Source: Lithospermum erythrorhizon
Lineage: Eukaryota > Streptophyta > Magnoliopsida > Boraginales > Boraginaceae
Reading direction: 5' to 3'
DNA: 64,000 bases
Assembly: GCA_019722365.1 (NCBI GenBank)
Contig: JADFUC010001895.1
Location: forward strand, 558,001-622,000
Shown piece after piece: positions 60,001 to 64,000 of this stretch (position 1 is the first letter of the stretch; each line of letters starts with the position of its first letter). The notes below the pieces were generated by a model. It saw only the letters and a list, made by a program, of their open reading frames with translations, had not been told where the DNA came from and did not search any database. The translations under genes and the position numbers were made by a program.

Positions 60001-61479
60001 ATGGAGGTTGTATGGCACATTAAGATTTATTTGAGAAAGCTTATGAATTTGCAATGTTGAGTCATTGTCTCTCTTGAGGCTAACAAAATCAGGTTTTGGA
60101 AATACCACGAAAAAAAAAAAGTTGTACCAGCGGATGATTGCTCCTACGATTCTACTGCATCGAGAGCCCTTCTGTTGATAAAAGCTACAGAAAGTAATAC
60201 AACCAAAGTGGTGGGGTGCACTGGACAAACTCAAATGTGTTGACATGCAGCCATAGGGAATGGGGAGTGCTGCTAGAGATGCAATTGCGTGTAAGAAGCA
60301 CAGCTATTGCTCGAAGCGCTTAGATTGAGAAATACACCTAATAATATAGTGGCAGGTTTTAATCCCAAAAAAGGCTAGAACTTCAAACCAATAGCTATTC
60401 AGGATACTGGGGCACCATGAGATTTAGATCACTGTCACATGCCTCAAACACCCCTTAGATTTATGAGAGACTTTCTCTCTTTTTGTGAATGTGGGCCATA
60501 GCAGCGTAGCATTTCCAGTGGATTAAATGGTATGCTGAATTAGAAATATAAATAAGCTGGTTTGTGCTTGACTTCTTTGCTACTGCTGCTGGAACACATG
60601 GCTTACTTCATTTTTCTTCGAGTTGGATTGAGACAGAACACCCACCAAAGGAAAGAGCTTGGGATTTGGCTTTAAGCACAGTTCAACCAAATAAGGAAAA
60701 AGAAGAAAAGGAACAACAACATTATAAATTATGCGAAGAGTTCATGAGGAAATCCGAGATGGCAGAGGGAGGATTCTTGGCCTAGATGAGAAAAATTAAT
60801 GAATGATTGCTAAAGTCCTGGGGCATCTCAGCGAGGCTTGGGCAAATTCGGTGACATAGAAATCTGATGGGCTCCTCTTAGCATAGAAGAAAAATAATTC
60901 ATGACTAAAGTGAGGTTTCATCTGGTCAAGAGTATACTAGATTAGTACTTAGATGTTGGTGAAACTCATGAGTATTACTGGCGACTGAAAGTTGTAATGA
61001 GGCAGCTTATAAGTAGAAATTAAAATGACTGCAAATTCCAAATTTGGATAGTTCTGACTGTTTTGGCTCTTTTAACTTATTCGGGTTAACCCTAGTTAAT
61101 GAGACGTTTGCCGAGTTGTTTGAAACTACAACTCAAACAATTCAAAGAGAGGAGAAAACCGTAGAATAAGGAATTCTGTAGCTTAGATAAGGATTTGAGG
61201 CTTATTTTCCCTACTGCAACTGCAAGCTATTTATTTTTAATAGCTCTCAAGGTCAGAGAGTACTTTAAATGATCATGCTTCTTCCATGGGATATCAGTTT
61301 GTGCTTGCTACCGGCCTTTGCAGTCCTAAAGTTGATGGTGCGGGGTTGCCCACAAATTTGGCATCAATGGAATAAAATTTCTGCTAGATATACAGTAGAT
61401 GAATTAGAGCGTATTATGTGTGTAATAACACGGATTTAAGGATGTATTATGATTACTCCGAGGCCAAAGAGTTGAGATA
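57034..61479. other. Gene-poor region
   Basis: No gene is recognised in 4.4 kb. Weak coding-like frames lie at 58058-58258 (+) and 60564-60785 (+, charged 'NKEKEEKEQQHYKLCEEFMR'). Neither can be assigned. Confidence 0.35.
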
Positions 61480-62668
61480 GGTTACCTGAAACGCGGCAGC
61501 ACCATCAGCAGCCACCCTGGCTAATTCTGAAAAATGCCCATTTAAGATACTTTGGTGATAAATAATCCAAAGCATCCGACCTATAGCAGAAGGGCTTTGC
61601 CCCTATAAGGGAGAGAAAACTTAATATCAGCTGCGTTACCAGAATAACTTCTTGCGCTTTAGACTCTGCAGTTCCCATCAGCATCATCAATTCCACTTGC
61701 AGTTTCAATGCCCCGTACTTCAGTGTCATCTTCTTTTCCAATAAATTGGGAGCAACTGAACAGGGTATCTGAGCCGGCATGCAGTACTTTTCTTCATGCC
61801 ATGCCATGAGCCTTCTTCAGAAGGTAATGCACTAAAATTTCATGACACCGCGGGCCACCTGAGATAGGCAAAGATTGCTAAGCTACTAAGTAGCAAAATA
61901 ATAGAACTATGCAGTAAGGTACAGCGGTAAACTACAAATTGTAAAATCAAGCACTTCTAATTTATAAAGCATCGCCATATTAATTTCTCCACGCAAATGG
62001 TTGACGTATTATTCATCGGTGCAGGAAAGCCCAGGGTTATGTTTTGCATGGTAGTTCTTTTCATCTTTCCCTTGTGCCACTGCGGAGAAAGGTGTATACA
62101 TACGTAATTTGGGCCCTTCGACTCTCCGGGTTGTGAAGCATGTTAACCAATTAATGTAAATGGTAAGGCACCTGTAGGGGCAACCAAAGGTCAAGAACAG
62201 AAATTACCTTCTAGTCTATTAAAAGCTTCCAAGTCATACCTTCCACCTGCAGAAAGTAGGAATTTAAGACTTGGCTTTCGGTTCCAGCGTCCATGTTTAA
62301 AATACTAATTTGCTGGAACCAAATCCAACATTCCAAATAAGAGGTGGCGGTATCCGGGTTGAGACACCACCCACGGCTTGATAATTCTAAATATCTTGAA
62401 TAGAAGAGTAGCTGAATGAACAGATGATGTACAGACCAGAACCATGATAGATGTAACTTGGGCAACCAGCGGTGCCTGCCTTAATCAGATATTGAGCTTA
62501 GTGAATGGGAAATACCATGCTTTGATGAAAGATGACTGAATGGAATTTACCGCAGTAACTAATCCGGCCGATAGAAACTGGAGGGCGTGATTTTGGGTGA
62601 AACGAGCCCACAAATGGAATGCTTCCACCATCTGCCGGGCGACGAGCTGTGGTTGGTCTCCTTGACAT
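61480..62668 (-). pseudogene. CGR2/CGR3-like pectin methyltransferase relic
   Basis: CGR2/CGR3 are Golgi type-II membrane methyltransferases needed for homogalacturonan methylesterification. The - strand copy starts at 62668 with 'MSRRPTTARRPADGGSIPF' and 'VGSFHPKSRPPVSIG', the family's cytosolic N-terminus. It loses the membrane span, and further down shows 'KEDDTEVRGIE', 'DDADGNCR', 'ADIKFSLPYRGKA', 'SDALDYLSPKYL' and 'ELARVAADGA' in changing frames. The C-terminal part is not clearly present. Multiple frameshifts make it non-functional. Identification rests on remembered family motifs, chiefly MSRRP..RR.ADGGS and VSDALDYLSPRYLN. Confidence 0.78.
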
Positions 62669-64000
62669 AATTATGCAGCTTGAAATGGACACTCTTCAAT
62701 TTTCCTGGAGACTTAAAATGAAAAACAATCAATCCCCATGTATTTCTTTCTTCTTCAACTTTCGAGAAATCACAATACCTATATATTTTTGTCAATCCAA
62801 GTATCCAAAAACGGAAGACCAATTCAAGGTGATCATTCATCATCAATCAATGGCAATCATACTAAATATATTTTTCCATGACCTGAGAAATTCCGAAGCC
62901 AAGCATTGTTCTCAATTTCATGAATGAAATACAGTTTTTCAGACAAGCCAACTAAATAAACTGACCATAAACAGCAAATTGCTAAAGGTGATTCTGCTAC
63001 TCTGCTCTACTCGGCACCAAAAAAGGCAAAATAGTAAGGATAAAGGGAGGCCAAAAGAAACAAAGAGCAAGAAATGGCACTCTCAACTAGAGTGAGTATT
63101 AAAGTGAGTGAGGGAAGTTGTAGCGAGGATTTACCCTGATAAAGATAACAACTTTGGAGTTGAAAATGCTGCAAAGAGGTTTTGGAGTTGATATATTGAG
63201 ATTTATAGATTGAGATCTGTTGCTCTTTAATTTGCAATAGTGAAGCTCACAAATAAACCGAATCAATTTTTTAATTCAATCTATCAAATAATCAAATATG
63301 TGTACATTTTTTGACACTTGAGGCTTTTTGATATGATATTAAGCGTATTTTGAAATCGGATCCAATTTAAAGAGATTAATTGGTCGAAGGCATTCAGATA
63401 GCTATGGTACCGAACTTATTTGATGATATGCGATTTTTTGTTTGGCCTTAAAGCTTTTTATATGTACTCACGGGGCTACTGCTACTATCTCCCCCACTAC
63501 AGCCAGCCCCCCTCTGCCCATGCCGGATATGCATTTATCGTGGGCAACCTCTTTCCACATCCTTCCTCTTTTATCTATATTTAGTTTATATTTATGTTTG
63601 GATCGAGGTGGGTGAGGGAAAATAAATATTTGGAATTAATAAAGGAGAGAATAGAGTAGATTAAAGGGAGAGAAATAAATAAAATTATTGTTTGGGATCA
63701 CGGTAATTTTTTGAGAGGGAGGAGAATAGAGGTGAATGTATTAAAATATTTAATATATGTTACGGTCCTCCTATTTTTCACAGATTTGGGAGGAGTATTA
63801 TGGGAATGGAGTGCCCAGGGAAGGAGGAGATATGAATATTATAGGAATTAATCGAATGTATTCTGAATAAAGGAAGAAATTAATGAATTATGCTTTGATT
63901 GTGCTTGAGTCTATCTCAGAAACAAATGGGCGATAATGTCAAAATTGCATAACTAGTAACAAGGGAAATTAGGAGATTTGCATTCCTTTAGGTTGTGGTT
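62669..64000. other. Terminal spacer
   Basis: Presumed former promoter and 5' region of the CGR-like relic, then AT-rich sequence. Nothing else is recognised to the window end. Confidence 0.4.

Noticed and set aside
60564..60785. Charged 73-codon + strand ORF
   Set aside because: It reads partly like protein, but no family or neighbouring exon supports it.
1..64000. CRISPR arrays, operons, prokaryotic systems
   Set aside because: The window is plant nuclear DNA; no regular spaced repeats or bacterial gene organisation were seen.

Overview
This is eukaryotic, nuclear plant DNA. It is AT-rich, its genes are split by GT-AG introns, it carries Stowaway-like MITEs, Ty1/copia and LINE relics, and every recognisable protein belongs to a plant family. 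The gene set and spacing suit a eudicot. An asterid is my guess, and the species cannot be read from the window.

Region 1-6 kb: AT-rich spacer with a MITE and a (TA)n(TG)n microsatellite, then a heavily mutated LINE on the + strand (about 1.17-5.76 kb). Region 6-19 kb holds four intact genes, all on the + strand: a four-exon type-1 ACC synthase (ethylene biosynthesis, 491 aa), a nine-exon ABI-1-like (ABIL) subunit of the WAVE/SCAR complex (298 aa), a tRNA-Gly(UCC), and a two-exon eIF1A (145 aa). The eIF1A intron starts with GC and contains extra copies of the exon 1 edge. Stowaway-like MITEs flank the ACC synthase gene on both sides.

Region 19-28 kb: a frameshifted relic of a plant secreted/membrane protein family (+), a decayed Ty1/copia element on the - strand with two diverged LTR-like copies, a partial duplicate of a GDSL last exon, and an intact five-exon GDSL esterase/lipase gene (-, 381 aa). 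Region 28-39.4 kb has no recognisable gene. It is AT-rich with diverged repeats and a few GC-rich islands that may be organellar or transposon-derived.

Region 39.4-64 kb is a graveyard of broken gene copies, all on the - strand: a 5.3-kb copy of the second-largest subunit of RNA polymerase IV/V (first four exons still open, 3' half frameshifted), a CMP-sialic-acid-transporter-like relic, a CWC22 copy cut down to an open 205-codon MIF4G fragment, and a CGR2/CGR3-type pectin methyltransferase relic. At least three keep intron-exon structure, so they look like decayed segmental or polyploidy duplicates rather than retrocopies. The region also holds a tRNA-Ser relic, a 24-bp-arm hairpin and a small tandem repeat. 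I did not find a clearly new multi-gene system. The most unusual signals are the eIF1A intron architecture and the half-preserved Pol IV/V subunit gene.
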